Shown: positions 1 to 7,125 of the stretch, piece after piece | Position numbering within the stretch: the first letter of the stretch is position 1 | Layout of the letters: every line of letters starts with the position of its first letter | Assembly: GCA_029865665.1 (NCBI GenBank) | Contig: JARXAV010000317.1 | Span: forward strand, 1 to 14,613 | Direction: 5' to 3' | Origin: Flectobacillus sp. | GTDB taxonomy: Bacteria > Bacteroidota > Bacteroidia > Cytophagales > Spirosomataceae | DNA length: 14,613 nt | Notes under the pieces: generated by a model | Seen by the model: only the letters and a program-made list of their open reading frames with translations | What the model was told of the DNA's origin: nothing | Databases searched by the model: none | Made by a program: the position numbers and the translations under genes

Positions 1-60
1 GATATTGCTCTTGATGAACAAGGCTATTCCATTTATCGTATTGTACCCAAGGATAAATAA
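1..60 (+). CDS. C-terminal end of an unidentified protein (partial)
   Basis: The frame starting at base 1 is open for 19 codons, reads DIALDEQGYSIYRIVPKDK and ends with TAA at 58-60. The gene begins outside the window. A strong bidirectional terminator follows 15 bp after the stop, which supports this being a real gene end. The tail is too short to assign a family. Confidence 0.6.
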   Translation, partial: DIALDEQGYSIYRIVPKDK

Positions 61-75
61 TAGCTTTCTAATCCA

Positions 76-133
76 GTTAGATTAAAAAAGGGGTGACGAA
101 ACGTTTGTTTCATCACCCCTTTTTTAATCTAAC
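76..133. terminator. Strong bidirectional rho-independent terminator
   Basis: The arms 76-96 and 113-133 are perfect reverse complements over 21 bp. After one mismatch they continue for another 5 bp (98-102 with 107-111), closing a GTTT loop at 103-106. A GGGGTGA/TCACCCC core is flanked by six A on one side and six T on the other, so it can stop transcription both ways. It sits between the plus-strand gene ending at 60 and the minus-strand glycosyltransferase ending at 159, and probably serves both. Confidence 0.93.
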
Positions 134-158
134 TATTCAATTGAATTATAAACCTGAT

Positions 159-869
159 CTATGCAAAAAGTCCATAGCGGATGATGCAATAAATAGCTCT
201 AAATCCATCTTTCCAATTAATTTTCTTCCCTTCCGCATAGGTGCGTCCGTAATATGAAATTCCAACTTCATAAATTCTGATTTTAGGAATTTTCGCAACT
301 TTGGCTGTTACCTCTGGTTCAAAACCAAAACGCTTTTCATTTAACTTCAGATTCTTTACGATGTCTGTTCTAAATAATTTATAGCAAGTTTCCATATCTG
401 TCAGGTTTAAATCGTTAAACCAATTCGATAGAAAAGTCAACATTTTATTTCCAATTGTATGCCAAAAAAATAAAATTCGATGAGGCTTTCCCCCTATAAA
501 TCGAGAGCCATAAACAACATCAGCAAAGCCATCAATAATTGGCTTCAAGAGAATGTTAATTTCGTGTGGATCATATTCTAAATCTGCATCTTGAACAATC
601 ACAAAATCTCCTTTTGCAACGCTAATTCCCGTATGAATTGCAGCTCCCTTACCTTTATTAACTTCGTGTTTTTGATAATTAACCGATAGATGTGGATAAT
701 TACTCATAAATAATTTAACCTGCCCTTCGGTATCGTCTTTAGAAGAGTCGTTTACAACAATCAATTCTTTCTCTATACCATTGATCAATTCAACCTCATT
801 GATTTTCTTGAGAATGATTTGTATGGTATTTTCTTCATTATATGCAGGCACGATAATAGATAACTTCAT
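159..869 (-). CDS. GT2 family glycosyltransferase, DPM1/polyprenyl-phosphate type
   Basis: This 236-residue GT-A fold enzyme probably transfers a sugar from a nucleotide donor to a polyprenyl-phosphate or another envelope acceptor. Visible motifs are the N-terminal IIVPAYNEE (residues 5-13), VVNDSSKDDT (38-47) with the nucleotide-binding Asp41, the metal-binding DAD at 94-96 in VQDADLEYDP, VYGSRF (119-124) and the acceptor-side TDMETCYKLFR (157-167). No transmembrane segments follow the catalytic domain, so it is the soluble or peripheral DPM1-like form at its usual length, not a DPMS-GtrA fusion. It starts with ATG at 869, about 60 bp downstream of a TATCTTTG box, and is a single-gene unit. 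Family assignment is firm; donor and acceptor are unknown. Confidence 0.9.
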   Translation of the reverse strand: MKLSIIVPAYNEENTIQIILKKINEVELINGIEKELIVVNDSSKDDTEGQVKLFMSNYPHLSVNYQKHEVNKGKGAAIHTGISVAKGDFVIVQDADLEYDPHEINILLKPIIDGFADVVYGSRFIGGKPHRILFFWHTIGNKMLTFLSNWFNDLNLTDMETCYKLFRTDIVKNLKLNEKRFGFEPEVTAKVAKIPKIRIYEVGISYYGRTYAEGKKINWKDGFRAIYCIIRYGLFA

Positions 870-931
870 AGGGAATATTACATTTTTTCAAAAAAATAGT
901 ATTATGCAGATTTTATTCGAATCGAACGCTA

Positions 932-939
932 CAAAGATA
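932..939 (-). promoter_or_regulatory. Probable -7 box for the glycosyltransferase gene
   Basis: On the minus strand this reads TATCTTTG, an exact match to the Bacteroidota -7 consensus TAnnTTTG. Transcription would start near 925, giving a leader of about 55 nt. No good TTG lies 19 bp upstream, so the -33 element is weak or absent. Confidence 0.5.
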
Positions 940-1057
940 AAACAATCCCTTCAGCTATCTTGTTAAAAGACAAATAATTCAATAATTCCAAACTAACAGA
1001 AAAATCAAGAGGCCTTCTATAAGCTGTTTGTACCTCAACTCAGAAGTCTTTTCATAA

Positions 1058-1098
1058 AAAATCCCCGAGCTACGCTGTCAGCCTATCACGGGGATTTT
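1058..1098 (-). terminator. Terminator of hemE
   Basis: AAAATCCCCG (1058-1067) pairs perfectly with CGGGGATTTT (1089-1098). On the minus strand the stem ends in a run of T. It lies 18 bp beyond the hemE stop codon. Confidence 0.85.
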
Positions 1099-1115
1099 CA
1101 ATTCATTTATATGAG

Positions 1116-2147
1116 TTATAAACTGTATTCCTTAACAGTTTCGATAAAGCACTTAACTTTTTCAGGATCAGTATCAGGATAAACACCATGTCCTAAATTA
1201 GCAATATGTCGTTGACCACCAAACTGATCTAACATCGCACGAGTTTGTTTCTTTATTTCATCAAAAGAAGCATATAATACACATGGGTCAAGATTTCCCT
1301 GTAATGTTTTGTTCGCTCCTATCAAACGACGAGATTCCGCAATATCCATATTCCAGTCCAAACCGATTGTCTCACAGTTTAACTTGGCCATATCTTCTCT
1401 TGCAAAAAATGCCCCTTTTGCAAAAACCGTCACAGGAACTTCCGTGATAGCATCACAAATTTGAGCGATATAGGGTAATGAATATTCTTTATATTGTGCT
1501 GGCGATAAGATACCTGCCCATGAGTCAAAAATCTGAACAAGATTTGCTCCTGCTGCGATTTGAGCCTTTAGGTAAGCAATTGTAGTATCTGTAATTTTTT
1601 GTAATAGGGCATGCGATAGGGCTGCATCAGAGTACAAATATTTCTTTGCTTTAGAGAAGGTTTTAGAACCTCTTCCCTCTAACATATAGCAAAGCAAGGT
1701 AAATGGAGCTCCAGCGAAACCAATCAAAGGTACACGACCATTTAACTCAGATTTAACAATCTTGATTGCGTCTAACACGTATGCTAACTTTTCGTGTGGG
1801 TCAGCTACTTGAAGCTTATCCACATCAGCCATTGATTTAATGACTTCTGGAAAAATAGGACCTACACGTTCTTCCATAATATAAGGTAAGCCCATTGCTT
1901 CTGGCACAACCAATATATCTGAGAAAATAATAGCAGCATCAACACCTAAAATATCAACAGGCTGAATCGTCACTTCTGCTGCTAATTCAGGATTAGTAGC
2001 AAGTTGAATAAAACTACCAGCTTGTTCACGTACGGCACGATATTCTGGCAAAATTCTTCCTGCTTGACGCATCATCCACACAGGGACACGCTCTACCTGC
2101 TCTCCACGAGCAGCTCTTAAAAGTAAATCGTTTTGTAAAATTTCCAT
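1116..2147 (-). CDS. hemE: Uroporphyrinogen III decarboxylase
   Basis: HemE decarboxylates the four acetate side chains of uroporphyrinogen III to give coproporphyrinogen III in the cytosolic heme pathway. The 343-residue length is normal for the family. Both signatures are visible: [14 protein letters not shown] at residues 24-37, with the substrate-binding arginines, and [20 protein letters not shown] at 143-162. Residues matching the known active site are Asp77 (FSDILV), Tyr154, Ser209 (IFDSWAG) and His320 (LGHGV). No other heme genes are adjacent. It has its own TATCTTTG box upstream and its own terminator, so it looks monocistronic. The ATG at 2147 gives the expected N-terminus. Confidence 0.97.
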   Translation of the reverse strand: MEILQNDLLLRAARGEQVERVPVWMMRQAGRILPEYRAVREQAGSFIQLATNPELAAEVTIQPVDILGVDAAIIFSDILVVPEAMGLPYIMEERVGPIFPEVIKSMADVDKLQVADPHEKLAYVLDAIKIVKSELNGRVPLIGFAGAPFTLLCYMLEGRGSKTFSKAKKYLYSDAALSHALLQKITDTTIAYLKAQIAAGANLVQIFDSWAGILSPAQYKEYSLPYIAQICDAITEVPVTVFAKGAFFAREDMAKLNCETIGLDWNMDIAESRRLIGANKTLQGNLDPCVLYASFDEIKKQTRAMLDQFGGQRHIANLGHGVYPDTDPEKVKCFIETVKEYSL

Positions 2148-2203
2148 CTTTAATGTTAAAACGCATTCGTTATCGAAAGCCTTCGACCTATCGTTTCACA
2201 CTA

Positions 2204-2211
2204 CAAAGATA
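2204..2211 (-). promoter_or_regulatory. Probable -7 box for hemE
   Basis: The minus strand reads TATCTTTG, identical to the box upstream of the glycosyltransferase gene. The predicted start is near 2197, with a leader of about 50 nt. The -33 position does not show a clear TTG. Confidence 0.5.
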
Positions 2212-2273
2212 CGATTGTTTTAACACGGTGGATTTAGTGACTCGAGAAAAGAGTCAAAATTCTTAACAACTAC

Positions 2274-2759
2274 TTACAAACTAGACAGATACACATCGTA
2301 TCCAGATTCAAAATTATGTTGTCTGTATTTTGATTGGCGAAATTGCAGACCAAGAAGTACTTTTAAAAAATAGTCCGTCTGGTAAAAACCCTCCATTTTA
2401 GTTTTAACCTTTCCCTGATGGTCTAAAAACAAAATAGTTGGGAACCGCTTAACCTTAAAGTGATTAACTAATTGTAAGCCTTCATCGTACCTTATATCAA
2501 CTTTCTTAGCTAAATAATTCAGACTCATGAACGAAGCAACATATTCATCGGAGAGCGTTTCTTTTTCCATTTTCAAACTTGGAGCACTCCCGTTTGCTGA
2601 GAAAAAAAGAATCATTGGTTTTTGAATATGTTGAGCTGAAATAAACATATCTGCATAACTACTTTGAAAAAAAGCAGCATCAAGAATCGTCTGAGAAAAA
2701 GACGAAACTATTGAAGAAGTCATAAAAACGATGATAAGAGTAATTTTAGTATGTATCAT
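2274..2759 (-). CDS. Exported thioredoxin-fold protein lacking both active-site cysteines
   Basis: The protein keeps the thioredoxin layout: a beta strand ending in MILFFSAN, the active-site helix start, KKVDIRYDEG, then the cis-proline strand RFPTILFLD with the loop HQGKV. Where redox-active relatives have a WCxPC-type motif, it reads NGSAPS, so both cysteines are serine (AGT codons). There is no cysteine anywhere in the protein. It therefore cannot act as a disulfide oxidoreductase; a binding or chaperone role is an inference. I start at the ATG at 2759 because it gives a clean signal peptide (MIHTKITLIIVFMTSSIVSSFSQ region, likely cleaved near SFS-Q). An in-frame ATG at 2810 would add 17 hydrophobic residues but lies only 7 bp from the terminator of the upstream gene. 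Function unknown. Confidence 0.85.
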   Translation of the reverse strand: MIHTKITLIIVFMTSSIVSSFSQTILDAAFFQSSYADMFISAQHIQKPMILFFSANGSAPSLKMEKETLSDEYVASFMSLNYLAKKVDIRYDEGLQLVNHFKVKRFPTILFLDHQGKVKTKMEGFYQTDYFLKVLLGLQFRQSKYRQHNFESGYDVYLSSL

Positions 2760-2816
2760 GACGAAAAGTAAGGGTAAGATTTTTACAAACAAGTACAAAA
2801 ACCAAGCCATAGATAC

Positions 2817-2853
2817 AAAAAAAGCCTCAGAACAAAATTGTTCTGAGGCTTTT
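2817..2853 (-). terminator. Terminator of the repeat-protein gene
   Basis: A 16-bp perfect stem (2820-2835 with 2838-2853, GC-rich core GCCTCAG/CTGAGGC) is followed on the minus strand by seven T. It lies 24 bp past the stop of the 745-residue gene and directly before the thioredoxin-fold gene. Confidence 0.92.
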
Positions 2854-2877
2854 GAAACTTATTTGAATAACTAGATT

Positions 2878-5115
2878 TTATTCAGAAACACCTAATGCTT
2901 TCAATGTTTCTAAACTTAATGCGTTACCAGTTGATAAGTTATTATCTTTTTGGAATTGTAAGATAGCAGCTTTTGTTCTAGTTCCAATAATATCATCTAC
3001 TGGACCTGGATCGTAACCTTTAGCTTTCAACGCACGTTGAATTTGAATGATTTTCTCAGTCGTTAACTTGTTTCCACACAATACTTCAACCCATTCAGCA
3101 TACGAATTACCAGCAGTCTGAGCAGTAGTTGTATAAGAACCGTATTCAGCAGGAATCGTTGTTTCTGTTGTTTTAGCAGCGGTTTTAACCAATGTCTTCG
3201 TAACAGTTTTGTATTCCGCAGGAATTGCTTCTTCACGAGTAGATGCAGCACTAGCAACCACTTGTTTCGTACGTGTTTCGTATTGAGCAGGAGTTTCTGT
3301 AACTTTTGTAGTTGCAGGAGAAACTAACACTTGTTTTGTACGAGTTGCATATACAGCAGGAATTTCAATTTCACGAGTTGTAGCAGGACTAGCAACCAGT
3401 TGTTTTGTAACAGTCTGGTAACAGCTTGCTCCATTTGCCAATGTTCCAGCACCTGAACCACTTCCAGCACCAGTTCCTGGAGCCATACATGGTGTTGGTA
3501 CGTCTAGTTCACGTGTTGCAGCAGGAGATACAACCAATTGCTTTGTACGAGTAGCATAAACCGCAGGAATTACTGTCTCTTTAACTTCAGCATCTTTAAC
3601 TAATACTTGTTTTGTAACAGTTGCATATTCAGCAGGAATTGCAATCTCACGAGTAGATGGAGAACGAGCAATGATTGTTTTCGTAATTGTCTTATATTCA
3701 GCAGGAATTGTTGTTTCAGTTACACGTGCTGGTTGGTCAACAACTTCACGAGTAATTGTTTCGTATTGTGCTGCTGTCGCTGCTTCTTTAGCTACACCAT
3801 TTACAGGATATGTACTTGGATCAGGAGAAACTAACAACTGTCTTGTAAACGTTTTGTATTCAGCAGGTACTGGAATCTCACGAACGGTAGCAGGAGTTGC
3901 AACCATTTGCTTCGTAACAGTTGCATATTGTGCAGGAGTCGTAACTTCTTTCACGCCAGCAGGCACTTTCAACACTTGTTTCGTAATCGTTTTGTACTCA
4001 GCAGGTACAGTTACTAAACAAAGAATACGACAGTCATCTGGGTTAGCTGACAAACAACCTGGATCAGCTTTCCCTTTTTCATACTTCGTGTATTCGTCAC
4101 GAATTTTAATTTTCTCTGTTACTGTTTCATAAACAGGAGGAGTCGTTGCTAAAGTTGTAACAGCGTCTTTAACCAAAATATTTTCAGTTACTGTTTTATA
4201 AGTAGCAGGAACAACTTCTAAACGTTTTGATGCTTCTTTGATAAGAATGTTTTCAGTTAACGTTTTGTATGAGAACTGAGCAGGAGTTAATGTTTTGAAA
4301 GCATCTTTAACCAATACTTGCTCTGTAACTTTTTTGAATGTTCCAGGAACAACTGTCAATACCTTTGAAGCCTCCTTTACCAAAATAGTTTCTGTAGCAG
4401 TTTTGTATTCCGCAGGAATAACCTCTAAACGGTTATAAGCAGGTTTTACAAGATACTGTTCTGTTTCTGTTTTGTAAACAGCTGGAATAACTGTATATGT
4501 TTTTGAAGCAGCCTTAGCAATATATTGTTCCGTTTCTGACTTCAACACAGCTGGAACAACTTCAATTTTCTTACATGGAGAACCTACTACAGCAGAACCA
4601 TCTGGACGAAGGAATGCCTTACGAGTATTATCCCATGAACCAGCAGCAAATGAACCCGCTGGACATCCACCAACAAAGATTTGCTCCGTTACAGTTTTGT
4701 ATTGTGCAGGAACTACCTCTAAACGCTTTGATGCCGCTTTTACTAAAACTGATTCTGTTTCTGTTTTGAATACAGCGGGAACAATCGTTACAACTTTACC
4801 AGCTTCTTTAACTAACACTTGCTCTGAAACAGTTTTATAGGTTGCAGGTACAACCTCTAAACGTTTAGCAGCTTCTTTAGCTAATACACTTTGTGTCTCA
4901 GTTCCTAAAACAGCAGGAACAACATTTAATGTCTTACCAGCTTCTTTCGCTACAAATTGTTGAGTTTTCGTAGTAAATTGGGCAGGCTTTAAACATTTTG
5001 CATAACATTTACCACTTACAGCATTAGGTGGTAGGTCATTTTGGGCATTAGCCGCAGTACTGACCAAACTGATTGTTGCCGCTGTATAAAGCAGCGAAAG
5101 GTAATTTTTCTTCAT
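2878..5115 (-). CDS. Large exported repeat protein with C-terminal peptidoglycan-binding-like domain
   Basis: This 745-residue protein starts with a signal peptide (residues 1-24, cleavage after ANA-Q). A CYAKC motif at 37-41 follows. Residues 44-660 hold about 24 units of roughly 23 residues with the pattern PAxYKTxTxQxLVKxAxKxxxVV. Units in the first half are Lys-rich (KEASKRLEVV type); those after residue 370 change to SPATTREIxI. Three units carry inserts bracketed by cysteines: C151-C181, C354-C366 and C543-C565, the last Gly/Ser-rich. Residues 681-745 resemble a PG_binding_1 domain (IIQIQRALKAKGYDPGPVDD, TKAAILQFQKDNNL). This suggests an extended, disulfide-stapled fibre anchored to the cell wall or outer membrane. 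I believe similar CYAKC-repeat regions occur in Bacteroidota OmpA-family proteins, but here the end domain is not OmpA. It has a near-perfect promoter and its own terminator, suggesting strong expression. Exact function unknown. Confidence 0.9.
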   Translation of the reverse strand: MKKNYLSLLYTAATISLVSTAANAQNDLPPNAVSGKCYAKCLKPAQFTTKTQQFVAKEAGKTLNVVPAVLGTETQSVLAKEAAKRLEVVPATYKTVSEQVLVKEAGKVVTIVPAVFKTETESVLVKAASKRLEVVPAQYKTVTEQIFVGGCPAGSFAAGSWDNTRKAFLRPDGSAVVGSPCKKIEVVPAVLKSETEQYIAKAASKTYTVIPAVYKTETEQYLVKPAYNRLEVIPAEYKTATETILVKEASKVLTVVPGTFKKVTEQVLVKDAFKTLTPAQFSYKTLTENILIKEASKRLEVVPATYKTVTENILVKDAVTTLATTPPVYETVTEKIKIRDEYTKYEKGKADPGCLSANPDDCRILCLVTVPAEYKTITKQVLKVPAGVKEVTTPAQYATVTKQMVATPATVREIPVPAEYKTFTRQLLVSPDPSTYPVNGVAKEAATAAQYETITREVVDQPARVTETTIPAEYKTITKTIIARSPSTREIAIPAEYATVTKQVLVKDAEVKETVIPAVYATRTKQLVVSPAATRELDVPTPCMAPGTGAGSGSGAGTLANGASCYQTVTKQLVASPATTREIEIPAVYATRTKQVLVSPATTKVTETPAQYETRTKQVVASAASTREEAIPAEYKTVTKTLVKTAAKTTETTIPAEYGSYTTTAQTAGNSYAEWVEVLCGNKLTTEKIIQIQRALKAKGYDPGPVDDIIGTRTKAAILQFQKDNNLSTGNALSLETLKALGVSE

Positions 5116-5156
5116 TGTTGTCAGAAATAAATCAGGTGTTATAAGGGTTTATTAAG

Positions 5157-5187
5157 CAAATATATAAGGCTTTTGATAAAAAGCAAA
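5157..5187 (-). promoter_or_regulatory. Consensus Bacteroidota promoter of the repeat-protein gene
   Basis: The minus strand reads TTTG (5187-5184), exactly 19 bp, then TATATTTG (5164-5157). This matches both boxes and the spacing of the primary sigma factor consensus. Transcription should start near 5150, leaving a leader of about 35 nt before the ATG at 5115. Confidence 0.85.
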
Positions 5188-5404
5188 GTTGCTAATAGCT
5201 CAAAAGCTAATATTCTAATACATAAGACATACCAAATGGCATTTTGTCACACAAACTTAATATTAAGTACTAAAATTAATATTGACTATTGTAAGGAAGC
5301 TGCCTTAATGAGGCATGGATAGAAGACAATGTAGGTAATATTGTTGCACTACTAAAAGACGTTATACAAAGCTGGCAAATTATTCCTCAAAAAGGAAATA
5401 GTTA

Positions 5405-5439
5405 GTCATTTTTTTTCTAGTTTAATTAAAAAAAATGAC
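5405..5439. repeat. AT-rich inverted repeat
   Basis: GTCATTTTTTTT (5405-5416) and AAAAAAAATGAC (5428-5439) are perfect reverse complements over 12 bp with an 11-base centre. It is terminator-like on both strands but no recognisable gene ends here, except the possible relic frame closing at 5405. Confidence 0.7.
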
Positions 5440-5501
5440 ACTCCTAGAAAATTAACTATAAACTAAGCAGGCAGACAGACAACTATCTAGCTAGTAAATA
5501 G

Positions 5502-5509
5502 TACTTTTG
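5502..5509 (+). promoter_or_regulatory. Possible -7 box for engB
   Basis: TACTTTTG matches TAnnTTTG, about 120 bp before the engB start. There is no TTG at the -33 position, so this is tentative. Confidence 0.35.
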
Positions 5510-5628
5510 TATTCTTAAATAGTGTTAGCCTTGCTAGTAAAAGGCCTCGCTATTCATTTGAATAACTTGAAACGATTTAACGTAGGTTTTAATGACAAAA
5601 ATCGTTTCTAATAATGACAATATATTTT

Positions 5629-6228
5629 ATGAAAATCACCGAAGCTATATTCGTACAAAGCAATACAGAGTATCAAAAATGTCCCACTCCAGATAAGCCT
5701 GAATATGCTTTTATCGGAAGGTCAAACGTGGGAAAATCCTCTTTGATAAATTCAATCGTTCAGAAAAAAGACCTCGCAAAAACTTCGCAAACGCCTGGTA
5801 AAACGCAGCTTATTAACCACTTTCTTATCAACAAAAACTGGTACCTTGTCGATTTACCTGGATATGGATATGCAAAAGTAAGTAAGACTGAACGAGAGAA
5901 GTTCGAGCAAATGATTTTTGACTACCTTCATTATCGTGAAAACTTAAAATGTACCTTCGTTTTAATTGATATTCGTCACGAACCTCAAAAGGTGGACACA
6001 GAGTTCATGGCTAAACTCGCAGAAAGTGATATTCCATTCTACATCGTTTTCACGAAGGCTGATAAATTATCGAAAACAGCAGCACAGAAAAACATCGAGA
6101 ATTATACAGAGAAAATGTTAGAAACTTGGGAAGAAATGCCATACTTTTTCGTAAGTTCTTCCGTTGATGGAATCGGTAGAGCTGAAATTTTAGACGTTAT
6201 CAGCGAACTTAACGCCGAAACAGCTTAA
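5629..6228 (+). CDS. engB: Ribosome biogenesis GTP-binding protein EngB (YsxC/YihA)
   Basis: EngB is a TRAFAC-class GTPase needed for late assembly of the 50S ribosomal subunit. All GTP-binding motifs are present (numbered from the upstream ATG at 5614): G1 GRSNVGKSS (35-43), switch [10 protein letters not shown] with the family-typical TPGKT (57-65), G3 DLPGYGYAK (80-88), G4 TKADK (147-151) and G5 SSS (181-183). I choose the ATG at 5629 because MKITEAIFV is the usual family N-terminus; the in-frame ATG at 5614 would add MTIYF. The resulting length of 199 residues is normal. It has no obvious operon partner: the next gene is 146 bp away and has its own promoter-like box. Confidence 0.96.
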   Translation: MKITEAIFVQSNTEYQKCPTPDKPEYAFIGRSNVGKSSLINSIVQKKDLAKTSQTPGKTQLINHFLINKNWYLVDLPGYGYAKVSKTEREKFEQMIFDYLHYRENLKCTFVLIDIRHEPQKVDTEFMAKLAESDIPFYIVFTKADKLSKTAAQKNIENYTEKMLETWEEMPYFFVSSSVDGIGRAEILDVISELNAETA

Positions 6229-6342
6229 CAAATATCTAAATGCCTTGTTCAAAAAAGTACTAATTTGAACATGATAATCACCAAATTTCGGTAAATAAAA
6301 GTGGTTATAAGCGTATTTTTAGTAGAACTATTGTTTAATAAC

Positions 6343-6350
6343 TATTTTTG
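6343..6350 (+). promoter_or_regulatory. Probable -7 box for the DUF5606 gene
   Basis: TATTTTTG matches TAnnTTTG, ending 24 bp before the ATG at 6375, which implies a very short leader. A TTG at the right -33 distance is not visible. Confidence 0.5.
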
Positions 6351-6374
6351 CAAAAACAAAATCATTAAAAGTTT

Positions 6375-6812
6375 ATGGAATTATTAAGAGAAGTTGCCAA
6401 CATTGCAGGTAAAGGTGGTCTTTATCGTATCCTAAAACCTACACGTACTGGCGTTATTGTTGAAAGTTTAGATGGAAAAAAAGAACGCTCAGTTGTTGGA
6501 GCAAATGCAAGAGTATCAGTTCTAAAAGACATTTCAGTTTATATGGCAGATCATCAAGATAATGCTACTCCACTAGGAGACATTTTCTTGGCAATCAGAA
6601 ATACGCATGGAGAACAAGTTGCCTTAAATACAAAAAATGCAACTGATGCTGAATTATTTGATTTCTTAGCAAGCGTAGCTCCTGACTTCGACAGAGAAAG
6701 AGTGTATGCTTCTGACGTGAAGAAAATCATTAACTGGTATAACATCGTTTCTGTAGCACTACCAGAAGCATTTGTAAGTGATGTAACGTCCGAAATTGAA
6801 ACTGCTGAGTAA
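6375..6812 (+). CDS. DUF5606-type conserved Bacteroidota protein
   Basis: The protein has 145 residues with no signal peptide or membrane segment, so it is probably cytosolic. The N-terminal 60 residues (MELLREVANIAGKGGLYRILKPTRTGVIVESLDGKK, then VSVLKDISVY) match my memory of DUF5606: a small beta domain with the sequence GKxGLYRILxxTRxGxIVESL. The C-terminal half (from about residue 65) is helical and resembles the partner region usually found with it (EQVALNTKNATDAELFDFLASVAPDFDRERVYASDVKKIINWYNI region). No biochemical role is known to me. It ends 3 bp from the stop of the convergent minus-strand gene, with no terminator in between. Confidence 0.85.
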   Translation: MELLREVANIAGKGGLYRILKPTRTGVIVESLDGKKERSVVGANARVSVLKDISVYMADHQDNATPLGDIFLAIRNTHGEQVALNTKNATDAELFDFLASVAPDFDRERVYASDVKKIINWYNIVSVALPEAFVSDVTSEIETAE

Positions 6813-6815
6813 TTT

Positions 6816-7112
6816 TCAATTCAAGACCATTTTTGGAAAACGATACATTTGAGAATCATAAACCATCAATTGATCAATTTCTAAATCAAAAAAATACGAA
6901 AATAAAGGAGATTGTTCTAAGTAATTACGAACATCTCCTTTATTTTTTGCATTAAAAAGAATCCATCCCCTACTTGCTTCTACTGAAATAGCGTATGTTT
7001 CAATGACTCCTTTAATGATAAAGTCATTAATAATCATTCGGTGTCGAGGAACTAATCTCATAAACTCCTCATCAACATTAAACGAAAATGTTACTTGATA
7101 TTTATTATTCAT
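6816..7112 (-). CDS. Small conserved protein, probably a ferredoxin-like (YciI/muconolactone-isomerase-like) fold
   Basis: The 98-residue protein has an alternating strand-helix pattern: YQVTFSFNVD, a helix FMRLVPRHRMIINDFIIKG, VIETYAISVE, RGWILFNAKN, a helix DVRNYLEQSP and EIDQLMVYDS. This is the outline of a dimeric alpha-beta barrel with one ferredoxin-like domain per chain. No catalytic motif can be named. It starts 13 bp after the stop of the pseudophosphatase gene and is almost certainly cotranscribed with it, so the two may act together. Fold assignment is an inference from the pattern only. Confidence 0.8.
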   Translation of the reverse strand: MNNKYQVTFSFNVDEEFMRLVPRHRMIINDFIIKGVIETYAISVEASRGWILFNAKNKGDVRNYLEQSPLFSYFFDLEIDQLMVYDSQMYRFPKMVLN

Positions 7113-7125
7113 ACTGTTATCTAAT

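Larger units (their letters stand above)
5188..5628. other. Long divergent intergenic region
   Basis: About 440 bp lie between the repeat-protein promoter and engB. No convincing gene is present. It contains an AT-rich perfect palindrome (5255-5268, ACTTAATATTAAGT), an open stretch of 36 codons without a start codon (5295-5405), a 12-bp inverted repeat (5405-5439), and a TACTTTTG box likely serving engB. The length is unusual for this otherwise compact window. Confidence 0.6.

Noticed and set aside
3607..4132. Plus-strand open frames inside the repeat gene
   Set aside because: They are antisense shadows of the repetitive coding sequence and mirror its period; the minus-strand protein has a signal peptide, promoter and terminator.
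2878..5115. Regular DNA repeats of about 69 bp suggesting a CRISPR or satellite array
   Set aside because: The periodicity is a 23-codon protein repeat, the units diverge at synonymous and non-synonymous sites, and there are no unique spacers or cas genes.
5255..5268. Perfect palindrome ACTTAATATTAAGT as an operator
   Set aside because: It is made almost only of A and T in AT-rich DNA and is not next to a mapped promoter box, so chance is a sufficient explanation.
6246..6271. Inverted repeat TGTTCAAA/TTTGAACA after engB as a terminator
   Set aside because: The stem is only 8 bp, AT-rich and lacks a T tail; it is too weak to call.
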